Shown here in pieces: positions 8,907-21,359 of a DNA stretch of 64,000 nt. Location of the stretch: the NCBI RefSeq assembly GCF_900102745.1, contig NZ_FMZF01000001.1:186001-250000 (forward strand). Reading direction: 5' to 3'. Position numbers and translations under genes: made by a program. The DNA is from Geodermatophilus telluris. Its GTDB lineage: Bacteria; Actinomycetota; Actinomycetes; Mycobacteriales; Geodermatophilaceae. The notes under the pieces are model-generated. The model had not been told where the DNA came from. It ran no database searches and was given only the letters and a program-made list of their open reading frames with translations. Position 1 is the stretch's first letter; each line of letters opens with the position of its first letter.

Positions 8907-10187
8907 CTACCCGTCGCGGTCGACCCGGGTGATGCCCGCGCCCAGACCGCGCAGCTGGTCGACGAAGTCGGGGTAACCGCGGTCGACGTGGTGCACGTCC
9001 TGCACCTCGGTGACGCCGTCGGAGACCAGCCCGGCCAGCACGAGGCCGGCGCCGGCGCGGATGTCGGTGGCCACCACCGGGGCGCTGGAGAGCCGCTCCC
9101 GGCCGCGGACGACGGCGTGGTGGCCGTCGATGCGGACGTCGGCGCCGAGCCGCACCAGCTCGTTGACGAACATGAACCGGCCCTCGAACACGTTCTCGGT
9201 GATGAGCGCCGTGCCCGTGGAGACGGCGGCCAGCGCGACGGCCATCGGCTGCAGGTCGGTGGGGAACCCCGGGAAGGGCAGCGTGACGACGTCGACCCCG
9301 CGGGGCCGCTCGTCCATGGCCACCCGGACGCCGCCGTCGACGACCTCCACGGTGGCGCCGGCGCTGACGAGCTTGTCCAGCGGGACGGCGAGGTGCTCGG
9401 GCACGGCCCGCTCGACGACGACGTCCCCGCGGGTCATGACCGCCCCGATGCACCAGGTGCCGGCGACGATCCGGTCGGGGACGGTGGTGTAGGTGACCGG
9501 GGCGAGCTCGGTCACGCCCTCGACGGTCAGCGTGGAGGTGCCCGCGCCGTCGATGCGCGCGCCCATCGCGGTGAGCATCGAGCAGATGTCGACGATCTCC
9601 GGCTCGCGGGCGGCGTTGTCGATCACCGTGGTGCCCTCGGCGAGCACGGCCGCCATGAGCAGGTTCTCCGTCGCCCCCACCGAGGGGAAGTCCAGCCAGA
9701 TCGACGTGCCGCGCAGCCGCGGCGCGCTGGCCACCAGGAAGCCGTGCTCGCTGTGGATCGAGGCACCGAGCCGCTCGAGGCCGGAGATGTGCATGTCCAG
9801 CCCGCGGGAGCCGATCGCGTCGCCGCCGGGCAGCGCCACCCGGGCGCTGCCGCAGCGGGCCACCAGCGGGCCGAGCACGCTGATCGACGCGCGCATCCGG
9901 CGCACCAGGTCGTAGTCGGTCTCGGTGGCCGGGTCGTCGGGCACGTCGACGACCACCCGCCCGCCGCCACCGGACAGCCCCGACCGCTCGTAGGTGACGC
10001 CGCAGCCGAGCCGGCGCAGCACCTCGCTCATGATCGAGACGTCGAGGATGTCGGGCACCTCGTCGACCGTCGTGCGCCCGGAGGCCAGCAACGCGGCGGC
10101 CATGAGCTTGAGGGCGCTGTTCTTCGCCCCCGTGACGCGCACCCGGCCGGTCAGGGCCGTGCCGCCGGTCACCTCGAAGCACTGCAC
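8907..10187 (-). CDS. murA: UDP-N-acetylglucosamine 1-carboxyvinyltransferase MurA
   Basis: 426 aa. First committed step of peptidoglycan synthesis: transfer of enolpyruvate from PEP to UDP-GlcNAc in the cytosol. GAKNSALK (Lys22) is present. The catalytic loop reads [12 protein letters not shown], with Asp at about residue 123 where fosfomycin-sensitive enzymes carry Cys; Asp is normal in mycobacteria and relatives and gives intrinsic fosfomycin resistance. [11 protein letters not shown] and the C-terminal [17 protein letters not shown] are also family-typical. The GTG start has TAGGGT 6 nt upstream, so the mRNA is probably leaderless. It is divergent from the cobalamin adenosyltransferase, as in mycobacteria. 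Confidence 0.95.
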   Translation of the reverse strand: MQCFEVTGGTALTGRVRVTGAKNSALKLMAAALLASGRTTVDEVPDILDVSIMSEVLRRLGCGVTYERSGLSGGGGRVVVDVPDDPATETDYDLVRRMRASISVLGPLVARCGSARVALPGGDAIGSRGLDMHISGLERLGASIHSEHGFLVASAPRLRGTSIWLDFPSVGATENLLMAAVLAEGTTVIDNAAREPEIVDICSMLTAMGARIDGAGTSTLTVEGVTELAPVTYTTVPDRIVAGTWCIGAVMTRGDVVVERAVPEHLAVPLDKLVSAGATVEVVDGGVRVAMDERPRGVDVVTLPFPGFPTDLQPMAVALAAVSTGTALITENVFEGRFMFVNELVRLGADVRIDGHHAVVRGRERLSSAPVVATDIRAGAGLVLAGLVSDGVTEVQDVHHVDRGYPDFVDQLRGLGAGITRVDRDG

Positions 10188-10193
10188 CGGCCC

Positions 10194-10199
10194 ACCCTA
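10194..10199 (-). promoter_or_regulatory. -10 element for leaderless murA
   Basis: TAGGGT on the minus strand, 6 nt before the GTG of murA. It lies back to back with the plus-strand TAGGCT of the adenosyltransferase gene, 33 bp away, so the two divergent promoters share a very short region. Confidence 0.5.
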
Positions 10200-10231
10200 C
10201 GGTGGCGCGCCGGCGCGCTCCGCCCACCTCC

Positions 10232-10237
10232 TAGGCT
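10232..10237 (+). promoter_or_regulatory. -10 element for leaderless PduO-type adenosyltransferase
   Basis: TAGGCT ends 7 nt before ATG 10245. No ribosome-binding sequence lies between, consistent with leaderless translation. Confidence 0.5.
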
Positions 10238-10244
10238 CGCCGGC

Positions 10245-10847
10245 ATGACGGTCCGGCTGACGCGCATCTACACGAAGACCGGTGACGCCGGCCAGACGCA
10301 CCTGGGCGACATGAGCCGGGTGACCAAGACCGACCCGCGGCTGGTCGCCTACGCCGACGTCGACGAGGCCAACAGCGTGCTCGGGATCGCCCTGGCCCTC
10401 GGGTCCCCGTCGCCGGAGCTCACCGACCTCGTGCGCAGCGTCCAGAACGACCTGTTCGACGTCGGCGCGGACCTGTCGACGCCGGTGGTGCCCGACCCCG
10501 CGCACCCGCCGCTGCGGGTGACCGCCGCCTACACCGAGCGGCTGGAGGCGGCCTGCGACGAGCACAACGAGGCGCTGCCGGCGCTGACCAGCTTCGTGCT
10601 GCCCGGGGGCACCCCGCTGGCGGCGCTGCTGCACCAGGCGCGGGTCGTCGTGCGGCGGGCCGAGCGCAGCGTGTGGGCGCTGCTGCAGGCCGACGGCGAG
10701 CGCACCAACCCCGAGACCGCGCGCTACCTCAACCGGCTCTCGGACCTGCTGTTCATCCTCGCCCGCGAGGCCAACCCGGACGGCGACGTGCTGTGGGAGC
10801 CCGGCGCGCACAGCGGCGTGCACGCCCAGCGGGCGGCGCGCCGGTGA
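10245..10847 (+). CDS. Cob(I)yrinic acid a,c-diamide adenosyltransferase, PduO type
   Basis: 200 aa. The N-terminal ATP-binding motif TRIYTKTGDAGQTHLGDMSR, then VDEANSVLG, LFDVGADLSTP, and the C-terminal RRAERSVW, YLNRLSDLLFILARE match PduO-type ATP:corrinoid adenosyltransferases. It makes adenosylcobalamin, the cofactor of the ethylmalonyl-CoA mutase encoded 1.8 kb away. The position next to murA and the atp operon is conserved in mycobacteria, so the placement is ancestral rather than a B12 cluster. Convergent with the DUF2550 gene, 12 bp between stops. Confidence 0.93.
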   Translation: MTVRLTRIYTKTGDAGQTHLGDMSRVTKTDPRLVAYADVDEANSVLGIALALGSPSPELTDLVRSVQNDLFDVGADLSTPVVPDPAHPPLRVTAAYTERLEAACDEHNEALPALTSFVLPGGTPLAALLHQARVVVRRAERSVWALLQADGERTNPETARYLNRLSDLLFILAREANPDGDVLWEPGAHSGVHAQRAARR

Positions 10848-10859
10848 GCTGACCGGAGC

Positions 10860-11261
10860 TCAGGAGCCCGGGGGCGCCGACTCCACCCAGGAGAGGAACC
10901 CGGTCACCGTCGAGGGCTCCATGGCCAGCTCCTTGCGGCCGCTGCCGGTCGCGCAGGACAGGACGACGACGTCGTCGGGCAGGGCGACGTCCTCGGGGCC
11001 AGCACCACGACGGCTCTCCACCCGCACCTCGTGGCGGCACAGCCGCTGCTGGGGCCGCACCGACAGCGACAGGCCGCGGTACCACAGCAGCGCGTCGCCG
11101 CCGTACCAGGCCACGCCGACCGACCAGCGGGAGCTCCCGGCCGGGCGCAGCCACATGGTCACCGCGCCGAGCCCGCTGAGCAGCAACCGCCGGCGCAGCA
11201 GGAAGGCGACCACCACGGCGACCACCAGCGCGGCGGCCACGACGATCAGGACGGTGGTCAC
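10860..11261 (-). CDS. DUF2550 membrane-anchored protein
   Basis: 133 aa from GTG 11261. One N-terminal transmembrane helix (VLIVVAAALVVAVVVAFLL), a short basic junction, then a small beta-rich domain (RWSVGVAWYGGDALLWYRGL) with a C-terminal VVLSCATGSGRKELAM. This is the DUF2550 family, which follows atpC in many actinobacteria (Rv1312 position in M. tuberculosis). It begins 31 bp after the atpC stop and is probably co-transcribed. The gene order suggests a link to the ATP synthase or envelope, but no function is known. The longer frame that runs over atpC was rejected as a shadow. Confidence 0.82.
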   Translation of the reverse strand: MTTVLIVVAAALVVAVVVAFLLRRRLLLSGLGAVTMWLRPAGSSRWSVGVAWYGGDALLWYRGLSLSVRPQQRLCRHEVRVESRRGAGPEDVALPDDVVVLSCATGSGRKELAMEPSTVTGFLSWVESAPPGS

Positions 11262-11292
11262 CGGCGGGGTGGCGCGGGGAGGTCCGGTCGGG

Positions 11293-11682
11293 TCAGGCGG
11301 ACTGGCCGGCGGCCTGCAGTCGCGACTGCGCGCGACGGACGGCGGCCCGGGCCTCCGGGTCGTCGCCGCCTTCCTCGGCCCGGCGCAGGGCCTCACGGGC
11401 ACGCTCCACGTCGATCTCGGAGGAGATCTCGGCCGTCTCGGCGAGGATGGAGACCTTGGTCGGGGTGACCGAGAGGAAGCCGCCGTGCGCGGCGACGACG
11501 AGGTCGTCGCCCTCGACGGTGCGGATGGTGACCACGCCGCCGGGGGCGAGCTCACCGAGGAGCGGGGCGTGGCTGGGCAGGACGCCGATCTCGCCCTCGG
11601 TGGTCCGGGCGATGACCATGCTGGCCTCGCCGGACCAGATCGTCCGCTCGACGGCCACCAACTCGACCTGCAGGGTCGCCAC
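11293..11682 (-). CDS. atpC: ATP synthase F1 epsilon subunit
   Basis: 129 aa. Beta-sandwich N-terminal domain ([54 protein letters not shown]) and a two-helix C-terminal domain ([24 protein letters not shown]). Rotor stalk subunit that couples the c-ring to gamma and can inhibit ATP hydrolysis. GTG start with GGAGGA 5 nt upstream. It is separated from atpD by 714 bp holding a hairpin and a small gene, which is unusual because atpC normally follows atpD directly. It may therefore need its own promoter. Confidence 0.95.
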   Translation of the reverse strand: MATLQVELVAVERTIWSGEASMVIARTTEGEIGVLPSHAPLLGELAPGGVVTIRTVEGDDLVVAAHGGFLSVTPTKVSILAETAEISSEIDVERAREALRRAEEGGDDPEARAAVRRAQSRLQAAGQSA

Positions 11683-11773
11683 GACACTCCTCCGGGTCCA
11701 CCGACGGGCGGTGTTCAGGACGCCGGCCGGGAAGCGGGCACGGCGACGGTCCTCCCCACTCTAGCCGCGGCCG

Positions 11774-11798
11774 GCCCGGCGCCCCGTGGGGGCCGGGC
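11774..11798 (-). terminator. Candidate hairpin terminator before atpC
   Basis: A GC-rich stem (11774-11785 with 11789-11798, GTG loop, two-base bulge) lies downstream of the 70-codon gene and upstream of atpC on the minus strand. There is no T-run, so this is an intrinsic-terminator candidate only in the GC-hairpin sense used for actinobacteria. Confidence 0.35.
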
Positions 11799-11813
11799 AA
11801 CGTGCTGGAACGG

Positions 11814-11864
11814 CCACCCTTCAGGGGCCCGCGCCGAGCCTGCGAGGCGTGGGGGGAAGGGTGG
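11814..11864. repeat. Inverted repeat with 9-bp arms after the small gene
   Basis: CCACCCTTC at 11814-11822 is mirrored by GAAGGGTGG at 11856-11864, with a GC-rich 33-nt loop containing a secondary GCCTGCGAGGC stem. It starts 7 bp past the stop of the 70-codon gene. The form suggests a dispersed intergenic repeat or a terminator; copy number cannot be judged from one window. Confidence 0.5.
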
Positions 11865-11871
11865 TCCTTCT

Positions 11872-12084
11872 TCAGGCGGCGCGGCGGTAGAGCAGCGTCC
11901 AGCGGCCCACCCGCACCCAGGGGTGGCGGACGGTGGAGGCCGGCGCCCAGTCCTCGGTGTCGTAGCGGATGTCGTCGACGTGGGACACCGGCGCCGACGG
12001 CGGCCAGGTCCAGCCGGGGTCGGGGGTGCTGATCGGCAGCCGGCTCACCGTCGCGTCCGTGCTCGTCCCGTCCAGCCAGTCCAT
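11872..12084 (-). CDS. Small hypothetical protein between atpD and atpC
   Basis: 70 aa from ATG 12084 with GGGAGA 7 nt upstream. Sequence begins MDWLDGTSTDATVSRLPIS and is rich in Trp (WLDG, GWTWPP, EDWAP, VRHPWVRVGRWTLL). It has no signal peptide or membrane helix and no family I recognise. The C-terminal half has alternating hydrophobic/charged residues suggesting a beta hairpin (HPWVRVGRWTLLYRR). It splits the ATP synthase operon between atpD and atpC and is flanked by hairpins on both sides. Codon use looks like its neighbours. A 98-aa reading from 12168 is possible but lacks a ribosome site. Confidence 0.55.
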   Translation of the reverse strand: MDWLDGTSTDATVSRLPISTPDPGWTWPPSAPVSHVDDIRYDTEDWAPASTVRHPWVRVGRWTLLYRRAA

Positions 12085-12396
12085 CGTCGTCTCCCGCAAC
12101 CGAGCGTCCGGTCCCTCCGGGCGCCACCTGCTCGATCGGCAAGCAGGCTCCCGCTCTTGAGGGGTCAACCGCCAGGCCCGTTGCCCACGGACGGCGGGTG
12201 TGAACCACTCCGCCGGGTGTTTCCTGGCCGGTCCCGACGCTCCGTCACCGGTCCCGCACGGACGACGTCCGCGCAGGTCACGGACGCGTAACGGCCGGGC
12301 ACCCCGTTCGGGGTGCCCGGCCGTCGTGCGCTCCGTGCCGGGGAACGGCCTCCCTCGCCGGGTCCCGCCGCGACCGGCGGGGGCGAGGGGCCGTCC
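12085..12396 (-). other. Intergenic region between atpD and the small gene
   Basis: 312 bp without a gene. It holds the strong hairpin at 12293-12322. A minus-strand TTGACC (12165-12170 region) could be a -35 for the small gene, but no convincing -10 follows at 16-18 bp. Nothing else stands out. Confidence 0.5.
12293..12322 (-). terminator. Strong hairpin terminator after atpD
   Basis: A perfect 13-bp stem (12293-12305 with 12310-12322) closed by a GTTC tetraloop, about 75 nt downstream of the atpD stop. It has no U-tract, as is common for high-GC actinobacterial terminators. Its position implies that most transcripts end here, before atpC. Confidence 0.65.
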
Positions 12397-14837
<2,441 letters not shown>

Positions 14838-14841
14838 CGCC

Positions 14842-16470
<1,629 letters not shown>

Positions 16471-16532
16471 GGCTCGCGTCCTCTTCCCTGCTGGGTGCTG
16501 CTGCTGGGTGGTGTCTGGAGTGGGGTGGGGGG

Positions 16533-17351
16533 TCAGCCCGTGAGCCGCCGGCCCGCGATCTCGAGCCGGTTGGCGATGCTGCCGTCGATGACCTCGTCAC
16601 CGACGCGGACGACCAGGCCGCCGAGGACTCCGGGGTCCACGGTCACCTGCAGGCCGATGGCCCGCCCGTAGACCCGGCCGAGCACGTCGCGGAGCCGCTG
16701 CTCCTGCTGCGCGGTCAGCGGCACGGCACTCGTCACGTGGGCGACGGACCGGCCGCGCCGCGCGGAGGCGGCCTCCGACAGGCGCACGACCCGGTTCTCC
16801 GAGTTGCCCACGTGCCGCGTGGTCAGCGAGTTCCGCAGCAGCAGCTCGCTCACCGGGCTGACCCGGCCGGAGACCAGCCGGTCGAGCAGCGCGGTCTTCC
16901 CCTCGGCGGGAGCGCGGTCGTCGGAGAGGATGCGGGCCAGCTCGCCGTCACCGGCGACGATCCGCCCGAACCGGAACAGCTCGTCCTCCACGCCCTCGAG
17001 CTCGCCGCGGGCCTCCGCCGCGTCCAGCGCGGCCTGGGTGGCCAGGTCCTCCATGGCCTCGACCAGGTCCAGCGGCCGCGACCAGCGCTGCCGCGCGACG
17101 GTCTGCACCAGGTCGACGGTGGCCTCGGAGACCCGCCCCCCGAGGATCCGCGCGACGAGTCCGGCACGGTCGGCGGGCTTGGCCGCCGGGTCCGACAGCG
17201 CCCGCCGCAGCGTGACCTGGCCGTCGAGCAGCCGCGCCACCGCGAACAGCTCGTCGGCGAAGGCCAGCAGCCCCGGGCCCGCGGCCCCCCGTGTCGTCTC
17301 CGCCAGGCGCTCACGCGAGAGCGTGAGCGCCTGCCGACTGGAGGCGTCCAT
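16533..17351 (-). CDS. atpH: ATP synthase F1 delta subunit (OSCP)
   Basis: 272 aa, longer than the roughly 180-aa E. coli delta but not fused to a b subunit as the mycobacterial b-delta protein is. Helical N-terminal region ([17 protein letters not shown].. [17 protein letters not shown]) and the C-terminal family block ([41 protein letters not shown]). Links F1 to the peripheral stalk. Its ATG overlaps the atpF stop as ATGA, so the two are translationally coupled. Confidence 0.94.
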   Translation of the reverse strand: MDASSRQALTLSRERLAETTRGAAGPGLLAFADELFAVARLLDGQVTLRRALSDPAAKPADRAGLVARILGGRVSEATVDLVQTVARQRWSRPLDLVEAMEDLATQAALDAAEARGELEGVEDELFRFGRIVAGDGELARILSDDRAPAEGKTALLDRLVSGRVSPVSELLLRNSLTTRHVGNSENRVVRLSEAASARRGRSVAHVTSAVPLTAQQEQRLRDVLGRVYGRAIGLQVTVDPGVLGGLVVRVGDEVIDGSIANRLEIAGRRLTG

Positions 17352-17932
17352 CAGCGGTCGCCGCCGGGCACGAACACGGTGCTGCCGGTCCGCCCGTCAC
17401 CGGGCGCGCCGGGGGCCATGCCGTCGAGCTGGTCGAGGAAGCGGTCGACGGTGCCGCGGCGCCGCGCGTCGTCCTCGAGGGACTCGCCCACCACCCGGCC
17501 GGCGAGGTCGACGGCGAGCGCGCCGATCTGGCCGCGCAGCTCGTTGACGACCGACTGCCGGTTGGCGGCCAGCTGCTCCTCGCCGCGGGCGACGATCCGC
17601 GCGGACTCCTCCTGCGCCTGGGCACGCAGCTCGGCGAGGATCTGCTGCCCCTCGGCCCGTGCCTGGTCGCGGATCTGCGCGGCCTCGGTGCGGGCCTCGG
17701 CGAGCTGCGCGCGGTACTGCTCGAGCGCGGCGCGCGCCTCGGCCTGCATCGCCTCGGCCCGCTCGATCCCGCCCTCGATCGCCTCGCGGCGGGCCCGGAA
17801 GACCTGCTCGAAGCGCGGCGCGATGAACCTGAAGAAGACCAGCATGACGACCGCGAAGGCGATCAGGCCGATGATGATCTCACCGAGCGGAGGGAGGAGC
17901 GGGTTCCCGCTCTCCGCTGCGAGGGTGCTCAT
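17351..17932 (-). CDS. atpF: ATP synthase F0 b subunit
   Basis: 193 aa. One transmembrane helix near the N-terminus ([19 protein letters not shown]), then a long charged coiled coil ([20 protein letters not shown] onward, [20 protein letters not shown], about residues 45-150), the usual peripheral-stalk layout. The C-terminus has a roughly 30-residue Gly/Pro tail ([20 protein letters not shown]) that is not conserved in the family. It is encoded 49 bp after atpE. Confidence 0.94.
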   Translation of the reverse strand: MSTLAAESGNPLLPPLGEIIIGLIAFAVVMLVFFRFIAPRFEQVFRARREAIEGGIERAEAMQAEARAALEQYRAQLAEARTEAAQIRDQARAEGQQILAELRAQAQEESARIVARGEEQLAANRQSVVNELRGQIGALAVDLAGRVVGESLEDDARRRGTVDRFLDQLDGMAPGAPGDGRTGSTVFVPGGDR

Positions 17933-17981
17933 GCGTTCAGTGTCCCTGTCTCGTGTCGGCGCCCGGGCCCGCTGCTGCGGA

Positions 17982-18311
<330 letters not shown>

Positions 18312-18325
18312 TCAGTGCCCGGGGC

Positions 18326-19150
18326 TCAGTGCTCGGCCTCGATCGAGCCGTTGAGGTAGGTCCCCATCAGCACGGTGAAGACGTAGGCCTGCAGGAAGAT
18401 GACCAGCAGCTCGAAGAAGGTCATCACGATCGCCATCAGCGCCGAGACCGGGCCGAAGACGAACGAGAAGTTGTCGCGGCTGAACAGGTAGACCGCGCCG
18501 AGGGAGAAGACGACCAGCAGCATGTGGCCGGCGAACATGTTGGCGAAGAGCCGGACCGCCAGGGTGAACGGCCGCACGACGAAGTTCTGCAGGATCTCGA
18601 TCGGGGTGACGAGCACGTACATCGGCTTGGGCACGCCCGGGAGGAACAGGATGTCCTTGAAGTAGCGGCCGGCGCCCTGCTCGCGGATGCCGATGTAGAT
18701 GTAGACGAGCCAGCAGATGCCGGCCAGCACCAGCGGGAACGCGAACTTCGACATCGGCGAGATCTGCGCCAGCGGCAGGATCGCCATGAAGTTGTTCGCG
18801 AGGATGAAGAAGAAGAGCGACGCGAGGAACGGTGCGAAGGGCAGCCCCTTCGGACCGACGACGTCGCGGGCGATGCCGTCGCGGACGAGCGAGTAGCCGC
18901 TCTCACCGACGAACTGCAGCTTGCCCGGCACGATCTGCGGCCGGCGCACCGTCATGACCATGAAGACGAGCATCGCCAGGGTGGCGAACCACAGGCCGAG
19001 CGTGATGCGGGTGATGGCGAAGTCGACGCCCAGCAGGGAGAACTCGGCGATCGGCTCGGGGTTGAACTCCGCGATGCTCGGAGCCTCGAACCCGTCCCCG
19101 CCAGACTCGGCCGCGAGTACGCCTGCGAGCGCGAGGGCGCTGGAGGTCAC
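18326..19150 (-). CDS. atpB: ATP synthase F0 a subunit
   Basis: 274 aa from GTG 19150. The start is fixed by a GTGA overlap with the stop of the upstream AtpZ-like gene. Five to six transmembrane helices (including WFATLAMLVFMVMT, FLASLFFFILANNFMAILPL, FPLVLAGICWLVYIYIG). The essential Arg lies in PFTLAVRLFANMFAGHMLL. Forms the proton half-channels against the c-ring. The N-terminus is probably periplasmic. An open frame continues upstream to 19351 but is a shadow of the AtpZ-like gene. Confidence 0.95.
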   Translation of the reverse strand: MTSSALALAGVLAAESGGDGFEAPSIAEFNPEPIAEFSLLGVDFAITRITLGLWFATLAMLVFMVMTVRRPQIVPGKLQFVGESGYSLVRDGIARDVVGPKGLPFAPFLASLFFFILANNFMAILPLAQISPMSKFAFPLVLAGICWLVYIYIGIREQGAGRYFKDILFLPGVPKPMYVLVTPIEILQNFVVRPFTLAVRLFANMFAGHMLLVVFSLGAVYLFSRDNFSFVFGPVSALMAIVMTFFELLVIFLQAYVFTVLMGTYLNGSIEAEH

Positions 19151-19476
19151 CGTTGTCCCTTCTGCGTCCTGGGCCGGCTCCGTCGTCCGCCCGGGGTGGT
19201 GCTCTTCTCGGGTGCACCAGGGGTTGGTGGCAGCCCGCCGTACCGTTTGACGACCAGGTAGATGGCCGCCGCCATGCCGAGGATGATCCCGACCGGCAGG
19301 AACACGCGCGTGTCCAGCCACCGGTCGAGCAACCACCCGGCACCGCCCCACACGGCCATCCCCGAGATCATGGTCCCGATGACGGCGTAGCCGGTCTCGG
19401 CACCGCTGCCCCGAGGAGCGGCTGGTCGCGCAGGTCGAGACCGGGAATCCCCGCGCACGGGGTCGTCCTCGGTCAT
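19147..19476 (-). CDS. AtpZ/AtpI-like ATP synthase assembly protein
   Basis: 109 aa. Two transmembrane helices (AVIGTMISGMAVWGGAGWLL and LPVGIILGMAAAIYLVV) separated by DRWLDT, with polar N- and C-termini. This GG.GWLLDRWLDTxxxFxxxG pattern is that of the AtpZ/AtpI group (F0F1 ATPase subunit, putative), thought to help c-ring assembly or Mg2+ supply. It is translationally coupled to atpB (GTGA). Confidence 0.85.
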   Translation of the reverse strand: MTEDDPVRGDSRSRPARPAAPRGSGAETGYAVIGTMISGMAVWGGAGWLLDRWLDTRVFLPVGIILGMAAAIYLVVKRYGGLPPTPGAPEKSTTPGGRRSRPRTQKGQR

Positions 19477-19489
19477 CGCGGGGACCCTA

Positions 19490-19966
19490 TCAGCCGCGTG
19501 TCGCGGGCCCTTCCGGTGCCGGGGGGACGGTCCCCTGACCGGGTGGCGCGGGCGGCTGGACGTAGTAGATCGGGCGGGTCCAGACCCAGCGCAGCTGGAC
19601 GCCGCTCCACAGCAGCGCGCCGACGACGACCGACCAGGCCATCGTCAGCCGGTCGAGCCAGCCGTCCTCCGGTAGCGCGCCCAGCACGGCGAAGAGCACG
19701 ACGGCCTTGACGAAGAAGGCACCGAGCGCCGCCGGGAGGGTGTAGGAGTCGTGGATCCGGCCGGCCCAGGCGATGACGACACCGGAGACGACGAAGAACG
19801 CCGTCACCACCGCTGCGCCGACCAGCACGCCGGCGGCGTCGGCCCAGCCGGCGACGAGTCCGACGACCACGGCGGCCACGACGGCGACGGCGCCGGTGAC
19901 GAGCGCGCCGACGCGCAGGAAGGAGAGGTCCCACGGGACCTGCCGCTCGGGCGCGGGGGCGGTCAT
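19490..19966 (-). CDS. Four-helix membrane protein linked to the atp operon (Rv1303-like)
   Basis: 158 aa with about four hydrophobic helices (VGALVTGAVAVVAAVVVGLV, GVLVGAAVVTAFFVVSGVVI, ALGAFFVKAVVLFAVLGAL, MAWSVVVGALLWSGVQL) and a Pro-rich C-terminus. It occupies the position of the Rv1303-type gene between wecA and the atp genes, sometimes annotated ATP synthase protein I. Its ATG overlaps the wecA stop as ATGA. Probably an assembly or accessory factor; the sequence itself shows only topology and context. Confidence 0.75.
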   Translation of the reverse strand: MTAPAPERQVPWDLSFLRVGALVTGAVAVVAAVVVGLVAGWADAAGVLVGAAVVTAFFVVSGVVIAWAGRIHDSYTLPAALGAFFVKAVVLFAVLGALPEDGWLDRLTMAWSVVVGALLWSGVQLRWVWTRPIYYVQPPAPPGQGTVPPAPEGPATRG

Positions 19967-21225
19967 CGGACTCCCTGGGGCGACGGCGTGCCGGCCGGGT
20001 CGCCGGGTCGGCCGGGGACGGTCGGGCCGGCGGGCGGGGTGGCGGGACGGACGGCGCGGGCGCTGGGGTGGGCGGCGCGGCTGCGCCGCCGCTGGGCGGC
20101 GATCTCCGCGGCGCGGGCCTCCCGGGCGGCCCGGCGGGTGTGCGGGGCGAGGACGACGACGACGCCCACGACCAGCAGCGCGGCGATGAGCACGAGCAGC
20201 TCCGCCTTCCCGCCGGTCACCGACAGGGCCACCGCGCCGAAGGACAGCAGGGCCGCCCAGAAGTACATGGTGAGCACGGCGCGGCGGTGCGAGTGGCCGA
20301 TGGCCAGCAGCCGGTGGTGCAGGTGCATCTTGTCCGGCGAGAACGGCGACTGGCCACGCCGGGTGCGGCGGACGACGGCCAGCACCAGGTCGATGAACGG
20401 GATGAACAGGACCGCGACCGGCACGAGCAGGGGCAGCGCGAGGGGCAGCAGGCTGGCCGCCGAGTCGAAGGACTGCGCGTCGACGCGACCGGTGGCGCTC
20501 ACCGCGGCCGCCGACAGCATGAGCCCGACGAGCATCGACCCGGAGTCGCCCATGAAGATCCGGGCCGGGCTGAAGTTGTGCGGCAGGAACCCCAGGCAGG
20601 CGCCGGCGAGCACGGCGGTCACCAGGGCGGGGGCGCTGGCGACGTCGTCGTAGCCGACCCGGCTGAGGTTGTAGCTGTAGGCGAAGAAGGCCAGCGCGGC
20701 GATCGCCGAGACGCCGGCAGCCAGCCCGTCGAGGCCGTCGATGAAGTTGAGCGCGTTCACCGTCAGGACGGTCAGCAGGATGGTGAGCGGCACGCCGACG
20801 TCCGGGCCGAACGAGATGGTGCCGATGTCGGCCACCGGCAGGAACAGGAACGCCAGCTGGACGCCGATGAGCACCATGACCCCGGCCGCGGCGATCTGCC
20901 CCGTGAGCTTGGTGAGCGCGTCGAGGCCGAACTTGTCGTCGAGCACGCCGAGCAGGCAGATCAGCCCGCCGGCGATGAGGACGGCGGCGGTCTGGGAGTC
21001 GTCGAAGGTGCGCTGCAGCGCGGGCAGCCGGGTGGCCACCATGACCGCCGCGGCCACGCCGAGGTACATGGCCACGCCACCGCCGCGCGGGGTCGGGATG
21101 ACGTGCACGTCGCGCTCGCGGGGCGCCGCCATCATCCGCAACCGGACCGCGGCGACCCGCACGACCGGGGTGGCCAGGAAGGTGACCAGCCCGGCGGTCA
21201 GCAGCACGACGGCGTACTCGCGCAC
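19963..21225 (-). CDS. wecA: Undecaprenyl-phosphate GlcNAc-1-phosphate transferase (WecA/Rfe, MraY superfamily)
   Basis: 420 aa, 10-11 transmembrane helices. Motifs of polyprenyl-phosphate N-acetylhexosamine-1-phosphate transferases: PRGGGVAMYLG, LGVLDDKFGLDALTKL (DD), NALNFIDGLDGLAAG, FMGDSGSMLVG and DKMHLHHRLLAIGHSHR (cytoplasmic HHR loop). It should load the lipid carrier to start synthesis of wall polysaccharide such as the arabinogalactan linker. The C-terminal ~45 residues are a basic, Pro-rich tail. GTG start with GGAGG upstream. Same position as Rv1302 before the atp genes in mycobacteria. Confidence 0.9.
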   Translation of the reverse strand: MREYAVVLLTAGLVTFLATPVVRVAAVRLRMMAAPRERDVHVIPTPRGGGVAMYLGVAAAVMVATRLPALQRTFDDSQTAAVLIAGGLICLLGVLDDKFGLDALTKLTGQIAAAGVMVLIGVQLAFLFLPVADIGTISFGPDVGVPLTILLTVLTVNALNFIDGLDGLAAGVSAIAALAFFAYSYNLSRVGYDDVASAPALVTAVLAGACLGFLPHNFSPARIFMGDSGSMLVGLMLSAAAVSATGRVDAQSFDSAASLLPLALPLLVPVAVLFIPFIDLVLAVVRRTRRGQSPFSPDKMHLHHRLLAIGHSHRRAVLTMYFWAALLSFGAVALSVTGGKAELLVLIAALLVVGVVVVLAPHTRRAAREARAAEIAAQRRRSRAAHPSARAVRPATPPAGPTVPGRPGDPAGTPSPQGVR

Positions 21226-21359
21226 GGGTCAGCCTCCGCGGGGACCGGCGGAGGTGCTCATCGCGACGGTGCTCCCGGGGCCAGACGACGGTGCGGAACC
21301 CCCACGGTATCGCCCGGACCTGGCACGCAGCGGGACGCGGCGGGCGACGGGGTCCGCCG

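Noticed and set aside
12165..12170. SigA-type promoter for the small gene between atpD and atpC
   Set aside because: TTGACC is a fair -35, but no TANNNT follows at 16-18 bp; not listed as a promoter.
18326..19351. 341-aa AtpB
   Set aside because: The first 67 residues are a shadow of the AtpZ-like gene; the GTGA overlap at 19147-19150 fixes the start.
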